Of a DNA stretch of 56,796 nucleotides, positions 26,893 to 34,681 are shown piece after piece (positions within the stretch are counted from its first letter, which is position 1; each line of letters starts with the position of its first letter). This DNA comes from a virus. Below the pieces are notes generated by a model. It made no database searches and was not told the DNA's origin. It saw only the letters and a program-made list of their open reading frames with translations. The stretch is from positions 1-56,796 of IMG/VR virus record IMGVR_UViG_3300022934_000023, one strand, 5' to 3'. The translations under genes were made by a program, and so were the position numbers.

Positions 26893-28822
26893 TGAGGTCT
26901 ACCACTTCACACACACCCGCCGTACACGCCAACTCACGTGAGCCAGAGGTGTTGTCCTCTCGCTCGTAGTCGGACAGAGCATTCCAGTCGATCTGCAACG
27001 TGCCGTACCTCTGTTGCCACTCAAGGTACTCTTCACGTTCGATGTCCTGATACGGAGCCTGCTGATACGTGTGGTCAGAGTGCGGCAGGAACGAGACACC
27101 GGATGCAACATCAAAGTTCTCATACACCCACGCGCCCACTTCCATCCACTCGTGTTCCTTGACAGAGATAGTTACCGACGGCTTGTGTTCACACCAATGC
27201 AACGCATAGGTTTTCCACAACTCTAGCTGTTCGATAGCTGTCATCTCGTTGCGAGTGACTGCACCCTCCGGCGACTCCATCGCAAACGAGAACACCGTAG
27301 TCGAGTCTGGCTTCATCACGTCAGGTTCGCTGTACACACCCTGTTCCTTGAGGAACTGCGTCAGCGGGTCTTTGTTGTCGCCGCGAACGGTACGAATGTA
27401 GTAGTCGTTGTGCCTAGCGTGAATGCCGCTTGCAGCGTCCACCAGTTGCGACACAGTACCCGACGGTTTTACACAGGTGATAGCAGCCGACTGAGGAATA
27501 CCAAGTCCGTTTACCGCCAAGTCCCAGTTCGTGTCTACGGCGACGAGTTTCATTTCTTCGAGCCAGCGACGGGAATCGACGTTCTTTGACAAGATCGGAT
27601 GATCCATGATACCAGTCAAGGATACGCCCAAGAGGCGTTCTTCTTCTGTGTTGGTTCGCCATATCTTCCTCAGATACTTGAAGTCAGTAAGTGTGGACTG
27701 CAACGTGCCGAGGATCGTCGCAAGATGGACTTTTTCTTTCAAGTCTTCCAGCGTGTCGTGTTCACGAACAACCACCTCTGACAGGTTGCAAAACTGATAG
27801 GGACGCAGGATGATCTCAGAACACGGGTTGGTGCCCCACATGTGCCCCTGCTCACGACGATCATTGCGACCTACCTGTACGTCTGCAGCCTCGCGGTTAA
27901 AGATGCCACGCTCACCCGACTTAGAGTCGTAGAGGGCAAGCCACTCACGCATGAAGGTGCCCATCTCCGGCTTACCCTTGTACGCAACAGAGTTGTTGGC
28001 AAGAGCGCGTTGTCCCTCGTTCTCCCACCACGCACCAGACTTGGCGTGTGCCATCTGATCGTCGTTCAAGTTTGACAGAGAGATCAGGGCAGAGCGACGA
28101 ACGCCGCCAACGACAACGATCTCACCGATCTTGCACATCAAGTCGTGACACTCAATCGGGAAGAGGCGACGACCCTGTGCCTTGCGGAACAGTTCGACAG
28201 TGAAGACGAACAGATCGTTGAGCGGCCCCGGACCGGACGCACGACCCCCCATAGTCTTGAGACGCTCACCAGATGCGCGTACGTCTGACAAGTCCCACGT
28301 CGGAATCTGTCCTGCGTACAGCAACGCAATCAACTCACGCAACGACTTGGCCCACCCCGGCTTAGAGTCACCGACCTTAATTACAGTATCTGTGTCGTGC
28401 ATGGCGTCACTGACGACAGGCAGCTTGTCCACGTTCTCACGCTCGACAGAGAAGCCCACACCTGTGCCACACATCAGGATGTACATGCACTCATCAAACG
28501 AACGAGGGCTGTCTACAGGGATGTAGCTGCAGTTATAGCCACAGATGTTGTCACGAGCGAGGGCCGGTCCCGCAGTCATCATTGCCCTCATTGATGGCAT
28601 GATGTCCTGACCAAGAATGGCCTGACGTAACTTTCCTACATCGCCGGGACACAGGTATTCTATGTCAAAGTCGTGCTTCTTTTTGACGTGATCGACCATG
28701 AACTGTAAATAGCGTTCTACAGTCTCACTCCAGTTCTCACGACGCTGTTCGTCATCAAGCCAACGCGCATAGCGAGACTTGTGAATAAATTGTTGGTAGG
28801 GGGTGGGTAGCATATTATCCAC
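26882..28822 (-). CDS. nrdJ: Class II (B12-dependent) ribonucleotide reductase
   Basis: This 646-residue protein reduces ribonucleotides to deoxyribonucleotides using adenosylcobalamin. The active site is complete: C334, E336 and C345 in NPCSEIILRPYQFC have exactly the spacing of C408, E410 and C419 of Lactobacillus leichmannii RTPR; C98 (NICGYNCSY) can pair as the other substrate-side thiol, and the C-terminal CTAGVC can serve as the shuttle. At 646 residues it is compact, close to monomeric RTPR. It starts at GTG with GGAGA upstream, overlapping the DUF3310 gene. It supplies dNTPs for phage replication and depends on host or environmental B12. Confidence 0.93.
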   Translation of the reverse strand: MDNMLPTPYQQFIHKSRYARWLDDEQRRENWSETVERYLQFMVDHVKKKHDFDIEYLCPGDVGKLRQAILGQDIMPSMRAMMTAGPALARDNICGYNCSYIPVDSPRSFDECMYILMCGTGVGFSVERENVDKLPVVSDAMHDTDTVIKVGDSKPGWAKSLRELIALLYAGQIPTWDLSDVRASGERLKTMGGRASGPGPLNDLFVFTVELFRKAQGRRLFPIECHDLMCKIGEIVVVGGVRRSALISLSNLNDDQMAHAKSGAWWENEGQRALANNSVAYKGKPEMGTFMREWLALYDSKSGERGIFNREAADVQVGRNDRREQGHMWGTNPCSEIILRPYQFCNLSEVVVREHDTLEDLKEKVHLATILGTLQSTLTDFKYLRKIWRTNTEEERLLGVSLTGIMDHPILSKNVDSRRWLEEMKLVAVDTNWDLAVNGLGIPQSAAITCVKPSGTVSQLVDAASGIHARHNDYYIRTVRGDNKDPLTQFLKEQGVYSEPDVMKPDSTTVFSFAMESPEGAVTRNEMTAIEQLELWKTYALHWCEHKPSVTISVKEHEWMEVGAWVYENFDVASGVSFLPHSDHTYQQAPYQDIEREEYLEWQQRYGTLQIDWNALSDYEREDNTSGSRELACTAGVCEVVDLNAA

Positions 28823-29108
28823 GATCTATCTCCTCAATTAGTTTGTCCAAGTACCACTGTGCCTTTTTCAAGTCCTCGACACCATTCTTGTAGCGATACC
28901 GCCACAGGTACTTGATTATGTTGCCTTGCAGGTAATACTCGTAGCCGTCACTCGTTGCGGCTTCGATAGCATCGATGCACTCAATACCTGCTTGATTGTA
29001 GTGCGGTGGCGAATTGACCATGTCAGATCGATCCGCATAAAACTCGTTCAACAGCTTCTCTTCGTCTGCTTCCGTTGCCTTCATCTTCATGTACGCCTCG
29101 TGTCTCAT
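28815..29108 (-). CDS. DUF3310 / SaV-like protein
   Basis: This 97-residue protein contains the DUF3310 signature: SPPHYNQAGIECIDAIE, then GNIIKYLWRYRYKNGVEDL followed by KAQWYLDKL. These small phage proteins are sometimes annotated as nucleotide kinase-like, but their activity is unproven. It is coupled to the MazG gene by an ATGA overlap and overlaps the RNR start, placing it in the nucleotide metabolism group. Confidence 0.85.
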   Translation of the reverse strand: MRHEAYMKMKATEADEEKLLNEFYADRSDMVNSPPHYNQAGIECIDAIEAATSDGYEYYLQGNIIKYLWRYRYKNGVEDLKKAQWYLDKLIEEIDRG

Positions 29109-29440
29109 CGATCATCCCCACTGCCACCAATCGTACCGGCAACCTTACGAGACTTCAACTTGTAAATGTTCATCTCGGCAACTTGCTGCAGGTCGAACCC
29201 CAAGTCGTTTGCGAGAGCAGCACAGTACCACATCACATCGCCAATCTCTTTGGCAATCTCCGCAAGAAACCGTGCATCAGTTCTGTCGTCACGGTAAATC
29301 TTCTTTACCTTGTCAGCAACCTCACCAGCTTCACCCGCGAGTCCGAGTGCAGGATACACGACCTTCATGTGTTCTGGGTAGATAGCAAACTTCTTGGCTT
29401 GCATCTGGTAGTTGTTTAGGTTCCAGTTTTCTTTGATCAT
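29105..29440 (-). CDS. mazG: MazG-like nucleotide pyrophosphohydrolase
   Basis: This 111-residue protein has the MazG fold signature: LGLAGEAGEVADKVKK on one helix (E-x-x-E metal ligands) and EIAKEIGDVMWYCAALA on the next (E and D ligands). MazG enzymes hydrolyse NTPs or dNTPs to the monophosphate; phage versions may clear non-canonical nucleotides or adjust nucleotide pools. It is coupled to both neighbours by ATGA overlaps. Confidence 0.88.
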   Translation of the reverse strand: MIKENWNLNNYQMQAKKFAIYPEHMKVVYPALGLAGEAGEVADKVKKIYRDDRTDARFLAEIAKEIGDVMWYCAALANDLGFDLQQVAEMNIYKLKSRKVAGTIGGSGDDR

Positions 29441-29784
29441 TGATTTTTACCGAAGTTAATCTTGACGATGTTTGTATCAGGATCGTGTTGGACATCAACG
29501 CCGCTGCCTGTCTCTTCAATCATGGCCTCTTTCGTTGCCTCGAAGGCAAGTCGAGCCAGACCCGCTTGCATGACTCGGTCAAAGTCGTTCTCCATCAACT
29601 CGACCAGACCTGACAGGATTACAGTACCAGCGGGGATGTACTCGTCATCCTCATCTTCTTCTGTGGTATCATAGGCTGTCATGGCCACATGATCATCGTC
29701 GTCTCCCTGCTTAAAGATGAGGTACCATCTGTCTTTCAACAGACTGGCGCGTTCCAACGACATCGTAATATCACTTTCGTCCAT
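29437..29784 (-). CDS. Acidic protein of unknown function
   Basis: I choose ATG 29784 (MDESDITMSLERASLLK) rather than the longer frame, giving 115 residues. It has an acidic loop (TTEEDEDDEY), a strand-rich start (RWYLIFKQGDDDD) and a helix (VMQAGLARLAFEATKEAMIEE). It lies between endonuclease I and MazG with short overlaps, so it belongs to the replication operon, but no known domain is visible. Confidence 0.6.
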   Translation of the reverse strand: MDESDITMSLERASLLKDRWYLIFKQGDDDDHVAMTAYDTTEEDEDDEYIPAGTVILSGLVELMENDFDRVMQAGLARLAFEATKEAMIEETGSGVDVQHDPDTNIVKINFGKNQ

Positions 29785-30151
29785 TCTTGTACCACTCCTC
29801 TGGTATGCTGCCCTCTGACCACTCGAAACCGTGACGGTCAGCCCAAGCACCATACGTGGTCTTTGACCCCTTGTAAATCTTGTTCCGTGCGTTCTGGAAG
29901 AGAATGCGAATGTCGAGGTCAGGATTCTGTTCCTTGACTAACAGCATCTTCACACGGTCGTTCTTGTCAAACTTGCCCTTGGCTTCGACGTACACGTCTG
30001 TGCTAGGGAAGTAGAAGTCCGGTGTGTAGGTCCGTGGCTTTGGCACGAAAGTTACCTTACGCTTTTCGTACTCAAAGGTTATGCCCTTCTGACGCAAAGA
30101 CCTAGCTATGTTCAACTCGAAGTGTGACCTGTATCCGCCCTTGCTTTTCAT
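29771..30151 (-). CDS. T7-type endonuclease I (Holliday junction resolvase)
   Basis: The 126-residue protein starts at ATG 30151 (MKSKGGYRSHFE), overlapping the previous stop. It contains the endonuclease I pattern: an N-terminal helix with Glu (YRSHFELNIARSLR), TYTPDFYFP, YVEAKGKF and a C-terminal KTTYGAWADRHGFEW. The E, D, E-x-K residues match the PD-(D/E)XK centre of T7 gp3. It cuts branched DNA to resolve replication intermediates and break host DNA. The longer upstream reading frame is not needed. Confidence 0.9.
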   Translation of the reverse strand: MKSKGGYRSHFELNIARSLRQKGITFEYEKRKVTFVPKPRTYTPDFYFPSTDVYVEAKGKFDKNDRVKMLLVKEQNPDLDIRILFQNARNKIYKGSKTTYGAWADRHGFEWSEGSIPEEWYKNGRK

Positions 30152-30531
30152 AGTGTCATCCCTATTGAGTCCATTCTTTTTTTCAGATACCCGCCCAGTT
30201 TTGGGGATAGTCTTTGTATACTGTCTAGTTCTCTTAATAGTGGCGATATCGGCACACAAACATTTGCTCCGTTGTAGGACAGTCGGCTAATGTTTTGCAA
30301 CTCAAGTTCTACCTGCCTGATGTCACGTGTCTCCGTGTCCGCAGACAGGAAGCCCATGTCAGGCGAGAAGTTCTCACGCAACGTAAGGGGCAACCCTCGC
30401 TCGTTCTGGCGAAGGTATGCCACCTTGCGTTCCCCACCGGCTTGCAAAACAGATTCGACAAAGACGTGACGGATGTCTTTGTTCATCTCCATCAGGTCGA
30501 TGTCGTAGTCGCGTACAAAGATGTAAGGCAT
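30148..30531 (-). CDS. Unknown protein between two nucleases
   Basis: This 127-residue protein begins MPYIFVRDYDIDLMEMNKDI and shows mixed helices and strands, with a helical C-terminal half (LELQNISRLSYNG, PLLRELDSIQRLSP). It is coupled to endonuclease I by an ATGA overlap and follows the RecB-like nuclease gene by four bases. No family is recognisable. Context suggests a DNA metabolism role. Confidence 0.6.
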   Translation of the reverse strand: MPYIFVRDYDIDLMEMNKDIRHVFVESVLQAGGERKVAYLRQNERGLPLTLRENFSPDMGFLSADTETRDIRQVELELQNISRLSYNGANVCVPISPLLRELDSIQRLSPKLGGYLKKRMDSIGMTL

Positions 30532-30535
30532 CGTC

Positions 30536-31429
30536 TTACAGTTCCTTTTTCTTGAGGCGACTGTACCAGACCTTTGGCTTACTCTTTGCGCGGGATGTTA
30601 CCTTGTCGTGGTAGACAGCGTTGGGCCAGCAATGACTCTTGTGGCCACACATACCGCATTGTTTTGCAAGTATTTTGTTGCCTGTGCGGACATCCTCACC
30701 ATCCTTGCGAAAGGTTTCGAATTCGTCCTTGAAGTCTACTGTCGGCTTTTTGGTAGGGTCTGTCAGTATTTTGACACGACGCGCTGCGTCCTTGAGGTAG
30801 TCAGCCTTGTCGTCCTGCGACCAGTCCGGCACCTCAACGATAGCTATCTCGCCGCTCGACTTGTTGACCACGATCCAGCCGCCGAAGGGTAGCCCTGTAG
30901 CCTCTGCGTACAGGAAGCCCTGCATAGCATAGCCAAAGGGATCGTCCCGCTTGATGGCCTCGTAGCCGCCAGTACCAGTGTACTTGTACTTGAATGCCCA
31001 CTCGCTTGCTGACTTGATATCCCAGACCTTCTCCTCGCCAAACTCGTCACGCAGGATTACGTCAAGTGTACCCTTGATCGTGTGCCCTGCAATCTCTAGT
31101 TCAACTTTTCGTTGGAAGTCCACGATCTCGACACCCGCCTCGCGTAGTGCCAACATCAGCACAGCCTCGCTCAGATCACCGAACAGGAAGCGGAACATAG
31201 AGTTGTACTCCATTGCTTCCCTGTGACCCTCTCGCTCCAGCAGTTGCTGACAGAGAGGCCGTCCGAGTCCAGACATACGAATACGATAGCCCTCTTCACC
31301 TCGCGTCATCTGCTTGGTGATGGCCTCGTTACAGTCTTGTGTGAATTGTGCGATGCTGTCCGGGGAGACATTGACCTCCCCCCGGACTGCGTTTTGTAAG
31401 AAGTCTTGGACTTTAAGCTGCGTCAACAT
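30536..31429 (-). CDS. RecB/Cas4-like PD-(D/E)XK exonuclease
   Basis: I start this protein at ATG 31429 (MLTQLKVQDFLQN), giving 297 residues with a 17-base overlap with the upstream gene. The centre has IKGTLDVIL, then WDIKSAS, the G-x-x-D and D-x-K of the PD-(D/E)XK exonuclease superfamily, followed by a helical QGFLYAEATG motif like the QxxxY of RecB nucleases. The C-terminus has CGMCGHKSHC, which could hold an Fe-S cluster or zinc with C and H ligands. It probably degrades DNA ends for recycling or recombination, as exonucleases do in T7-like phages. Confidence 0.82.
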   Translation of the reverse strand: MLTQLKVQDFLQNAVRGEVNVSPDSIAQFTQDCNEAITKQMTRGEEGYRIRMSGLGRPLCQQLLEREGHREAMEYNSMFRFLFGDLSEAVLMLALREAGVEIVDFQRKVELEIAGHTIKGTLDVILRDEFGEEKVWDIKSASEWAFKYKYTGTGGYEAIKRDDPFGYAMQGFLYAEATGLPFGGWIVVNKSSGEIAIVEVPDWSQDDKADYLKDAARRVKILTDPTKKPTVDFKDEFETFRKDGEDVRTGNKILAKQCGMCGHKSHCWPNAVYHDKVTSRAKSKPKVWYSRLKKKEL

Positions 31430-32270
31430 CGACGAAATCCGAAGCAAGATCGGATTCGTCATCGTTGGTTTGCAACTTGACTGACTCGCGATACTGGTTG
31501 GCGATGGTCTCATTGTGAGCCTTCACGGTTTCCCCAAACATCCTCATCAGTTCCTTGTCGGTATCCGTAATCGCCACCTCAGACGAATAAGTCATCAGCG
31601 GCGTCCAGAACGTAACGCTGCCCTTCTTATTCTTGTTGGTGTCCAGTCGTGCAACAACCTTCTGCATCACCTTCTTCTGGCGAGACAGACTGTCGATGAA
31701 GTCAGCAACAGGCTTGAAGCCTGAACGCTTGAAGTACGCGATCACAGGCTGATCCTCAACCACTACGGGATTACCGTCTGCGTCTGCGAACTCGCCACTG
31801 ACCTTGCCATACACGACTTGATTACAGACCACGGAACGAGAATGCAGGTAGCGGGGATCGTCCTTCGCCATGCTGTCTTCTTGATCGCGGGTCAGACGGC
31901 CACACTTGTTGCCGCCAGTGTTGTCAGGAAACTCTCCCGACAGTACAGTCTTCTGGACTGACTTCATTGCAAAGGAGTTGGTCTCCTGATCCCACACGCT
32001 GTACTCGTAGGTACGCAGCAGGACTTGCAGCATCACGGTATCGGCGTAGATGAACTTGCCGTCCATATACATCTTCCATGCGCCACGCTTCAACGACACA
32101 CCTTCGTCGTTCTCTGCATCGTAGTTGATGTTGAGTCGGGGAAGTCCAACCTGACGGTTGCCACCGGTTGACTGACCGGTTGCCTCCATCAGAGCCTGAT
32201 CATCTCCATCCTCAAATGCCTGTACGAGTTTATCCACATCGTCGAGTGCCATTACGTCTGTCCCAAGCAT
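31413..32270 (-). CDS. Candidate single-stranded DNA-binding protein
   Basis: This 285-residue protein has a mixed beta-rich core (YMDGKFIYADTVMLQVLLRT, VVCNQVVYGKVSGEF, VIAYFKRSGFKPV) and a strongly acidic C-terminus (DDESDLASDFVDVDAA) as in T7 gp2.5 and other SSBs. It lies between the polymerase and exonuclease genes, the usual place in HMO-2011-type and pelagiphage replication operons. No catalytic motif is seen. The SSB call rests on acidic tail, size and position. Confidence 0.5.
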   Translation of the reverse strand: MLGTDVMALDDVDKLVQAFEDGDDQALMEATGQSTGGNRQVGLPRLNINYDAENDEGVSLKRGAWKMYMDGKFIYADTVMLQVLLRTYEYSVWDQETNSFAMKSVQKTVLSGEFPDNTGGNKCGRLTRDQEDSMAKDDPRYLHSRSVVCNQVVYGKVSGEFADADGNPVVVEDQPVIAYFKRSGFKPVADFIDSLSRQKKVMQKVVARLDTNKNKKGSVTFWTPLMTYSSEVAITDTDKELMRMFGETVKAHNETIANQYRESVKLQTNDDESDLASDFVDVDAA

Positions 32271-32306
32271 ATTTTCACCTCTTTTGTTTGGGGTTGTAGA
32301 ACGATA

Positions 32307-33842
32307 TTACAGATCAACTTCTTCCAAGTCAAGCCAGTTTTTTCCGATTTTTATTTCGATGCCAACTGGCATGTTGTAAGCAATGCCGTATCTGCGAATG
32401 GTTTCAAAGGGTAACGAGAGCATGGCATGTTTCATCATGTCTATGCAAATATTTTTTTCGTCCGGATGCACGTCCATCACGATGGAGTCGTGAACCGTGT
32501 TGCAAATCACGCTCTGGATTCCGGCAGAGTCAATGACCCGCTGCAGCGACACCAGAGCCAGAGGCAACAGGTCAGCCGTAGCAAAGCCTTGGACCGGATA
32601 GTTACAGATGGCGGTGCGGTTAGTTGCTGTACCCCACTCTGTCCACTTGCATCCGGGGAACATGTACTCCCGGCCCGATGGTAGGGTAACTTTCTTGTAG
32701 CGTACCGCATCGCGTTGCAACTTGTCATGCCACTCGGTCACGCCCTCGTACTTTTCCTTGAAGGCACGGTAGTACCGCTTCTGATCCTCTGTGCCAGTGG
32801 TGCCACCGTACAGCGGCTTGAATGTGTGGGCCTTAGCCTGTTGCCGTGTGCAGCCAATGACGCTGGCTGTGTAGCTGTGTACATCTGTGCCAGCCTTCAC
32901 GTCGGCGTAGACCTGACCGTCTTTTGCAAGAAAGCCAGCTACACGAAACTCTAGCTGCGAGTAATCCCCCTCCATGATGAGGCCACCCTCGAAGCGGCTC
33001 TCGACCACCTTCCGTATAGCGAAGGTATTTCCACGTGGCATATTCTGAAAGTTAGGATTGCGGCTCGAAAGGCGACCCGTCGCCGTAACACACTGCATGA
33101 ATTCTGGATGGATGAAGCCGTGGTCATCCACGTTGTTTTCCATGCCTTCAACAAAAGTGTTGATGTACGTCTTGAGGGCGTTGTATCGCGTGTATGCCGA
33201 AACAAATTCACGTGCGTCTCCCTGTAGTTCGTCTAGTCTTTCTTCCAGTGTAACCTTGTCTGCGCGGAAGCCAGCGGCAGCAGTGTCCCACGTGTTGCGT
33301 GGCACCAGCTTGAATCCCGCCACTTGCCCAGTAGGCACGTAAAGGACGCCAGAGCCGCCGCAGGGCTTACATACACGTACTGCCTTACCCGGGGTGCCAT
33401 CTTTGCGTAAGGCGCGTGTACGGCCCTCTCCGGAGCATTTGGGGCATTGCTGACCTTTTGTCTTGTATACGACATCCGTCATGCGGCGTACGGTGCCACG
33501 GAATTCCTTCTCTGACATGCGTACCCGCTGCTTGGGTTTCATGGTTGATCCACGCATCTCGTGACCGAGGTTGAACGTACGCGCCCACTCCTTCTTGTCG
33601 TGGACTTTACGTGAGTAAAGCAACACGCTGCGGTCGTCGGGGCTGGACAGGTTGATGGGCGTGTCACCCATCGCATCTCGTGCGAGTTGCATGAGTCGAG
33701 TCTCTAACTCTTGCATCTCTTCCTCGTACTGCTTGCGAATGTCTGCAAGCGTGTCGAGGTTGATCCGGAGTCCGTTACGCTCAATCTGCGAGAGCGTGTT
33801 GGTCATCTCCAGTGACAGTTTCAGTGTCGGTACGAGGCTCAT
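32307..33842 (-). CDS. Family A DNA polymerase (polymerase domain only) with DnaJ-like zinc finger
   Basis: I start this at ATG 33842 (MSLVPTLKL), seven bases after GGAG, giving 511 residues. Motif A is DYSQLEFRV (D293), motif B is RQQAKAHTFKPLYGG (K337, F341) and motif C is VHDSIVMDV (H451, D452). F341 aligns with E. coli Pol I F762, the residue type linked to fast, faithful lytic phage polymerases. Before the palm, C133-C136 and C158-C161 sit in CPKCSGEG and CKPCGGSG, the DnaJ central-domain zinc-finger pattern, a hallmark I recall from phage HMO-2011. The 3'-5' exonuclease domain is not here but in the upstream gene. Confidence 0.93.
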   Translation of the reverse strand: MSLVPTLKLSLEMTNTLSQIERNGLRINLDTLADIRKQYEEEMQELETRLMQLARDAMGDTPINLSSPDDRSVLLYSRKVHDKKEWARTFNLGHEMRGSTMKPKQRVRMSEKEFRGTVRRMTDVVYKTKGQQCPKCSGEGRTRALRKDGTPGKAVRVCKPCGGSGVLYVPTGQVAGFKLVPRNTWDTAAAGFRADKVTLEERLDELQGDAREFVSAYTRYNALKTYINTFVEGMENNVDDHGFIHPEFMQCVTATGRLSSRNPNFQNMPRGNTFAIRKVVESRFEGGLIMEGDYSQLEFRVAGFLAKDGQVYADVKAGTDVHSYTASVIGCTRQQAKAHTFKPLYGGTTGTEDQKRYYRAFKEKYEGVTEWHDKLQRDAVRYKKVTLPSGREYMFPGCKWTEWGTATNRTAICNYPVQGFATADLLPLALVSLQRVIDSAGIQSVICNTVHDSIVMDVHPDEKNICIDMMKHAMLSLPFETIRRYGIAYNMPVGIEIKIGKNWLDLEEVDL

Positions 33843-34383
33843 TGAACATCTCCTCAAAGGTTACGCCATAGGCGTCTAGTTGTTTCAGTGCGATCTCTTC
33901 TGTGGCTAGTACGTCCGCACGACCGTACTCCTCAATTATCTCCCACGGTATATCGTAGAACGTCTTGCCGTCCTTGAGATACGGCTCCACAAGGTCTTTC
34001 TCCTTGCGGGTAACGTCATACTTTTCTGTAAGAGCAGCAAGTCCAAGAGGCCAACGCCTCGCTCGGGCCAGAATATATTCCGCAACCATCGTGTCATAGA
34101 TATGTCCCTCGTATGTAAAGCCGCACTCACGTATCCAAGTCAAGTCGAACTTGATGTTGTGGCCGACAAGTACGTCGGCGTAGTTCAGTGCGCGTTGGAA
34201 ATTGTCGAACGCATTTGGGCTAGGTGGCTCGGTTGAGTGATAGTAGCAGTCGTAGTCCACACCGCTGACTAGCCACTTGTAGCCGATAGAGACCAGCCGG
34301 TTGCCAAAGTATGGCAGGGGCGAGTAGCCGCCGCCACGCTTCTCCGTGTGGGTTGTCTCCACGTCAAACGTCAGTACGTTCAT
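33781..34383 (-). CDS. DnaQ-like 3'-5' exonuclease (separate proofreading domain)
   Basis: This 200-residue protein carries all three exonuclease motifs of family A polymerases: FDVETT (D7, E9), VGHNIKFDLTW (D80) and YGRAD (Y153, D157). It ends after a short linker, overlapping the polymerase gene by 62 bases in another frame. It should act with the polymerase as its proofreading subunit. Exo and pol are on one chain in T7 and E. coli; here they are split. I saw no slippery heptamer in the overlap that would suggest programmed frameshifting. Confidence 0.9.
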   Translation of the reverse strand: MNVLTFDVETTHTEKRGGGYSPLPYFGNRLVSIGYKWLVSGVDYDCYYHSTEPPSPNAFDNFQRALNYADVLVGHNIKFDLTWIRECGFTYEGHIYDTMVAEYILARARRWPLGLAALTEKYDVTRKEKDLVEPYLKDGKTFYDIPWEIIEEYGRADVLATEEIALKQLDAYGVTFEEMFNEPRTDTETVTGDDQHALAD

Positions 34384-34681
34384 CCGTCTCTTCCTTTGGG
34401 TTGTTGAAGAATCTGCTTACAAAGTCTTCTATGCCCATGCTGCTGTAGTGCTTGTGGGATATTGCTGGACCTTTACACCACCTGCCTGTAGTCCAGTAGT
34501 AGGTGTACATATCACCCTCGGAGTTATACAGGTACAGAAGGTGGGCACCTAAACGCTCTTCCCACGGTATGCCCCTCTCTTTTAGGAACTCTTGAACAAA
34601 AGCTAGGCTCTCTTTTGTGTCGCGTCGATAAATACGCTTGCCCTTGGAGTTTGTACGAACATATCGATATTCGCTACTCAT
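34364..34681 (-). CDS. Small replication-operon protein, unknown
   Basis: This 105-residue basic protein contains aromatic-rich strands (HLLYLYNSEGDMYTYYWTTGRW) flanked by charged helices. It is coupled to the helicase gene by ATGA and overlaps the exonuclease gene by 20 bases. I do not know the family. Its place between helicase and exonuclease suggests a replisome accessory protein. Confidence 0.6.
   Translation of the reverse strand: MSSEYRYVRTNSKGKRIYRRDTKESLAFVQEFLKERGIPWEERLGAHLLYLYNSEGDMYTYYWTTGRWCKGPAISHKHYSSMGIEDFVSRFFNNPKEETDERTDV

Noticed and set aside
33781-33842. Programmed ribosomal frameshift joining exonuclease and polymerase
   Set aside because: No slippery heptamer is visible in the overlap, and the polymerase has its own GGAG ribosome site and ATG.
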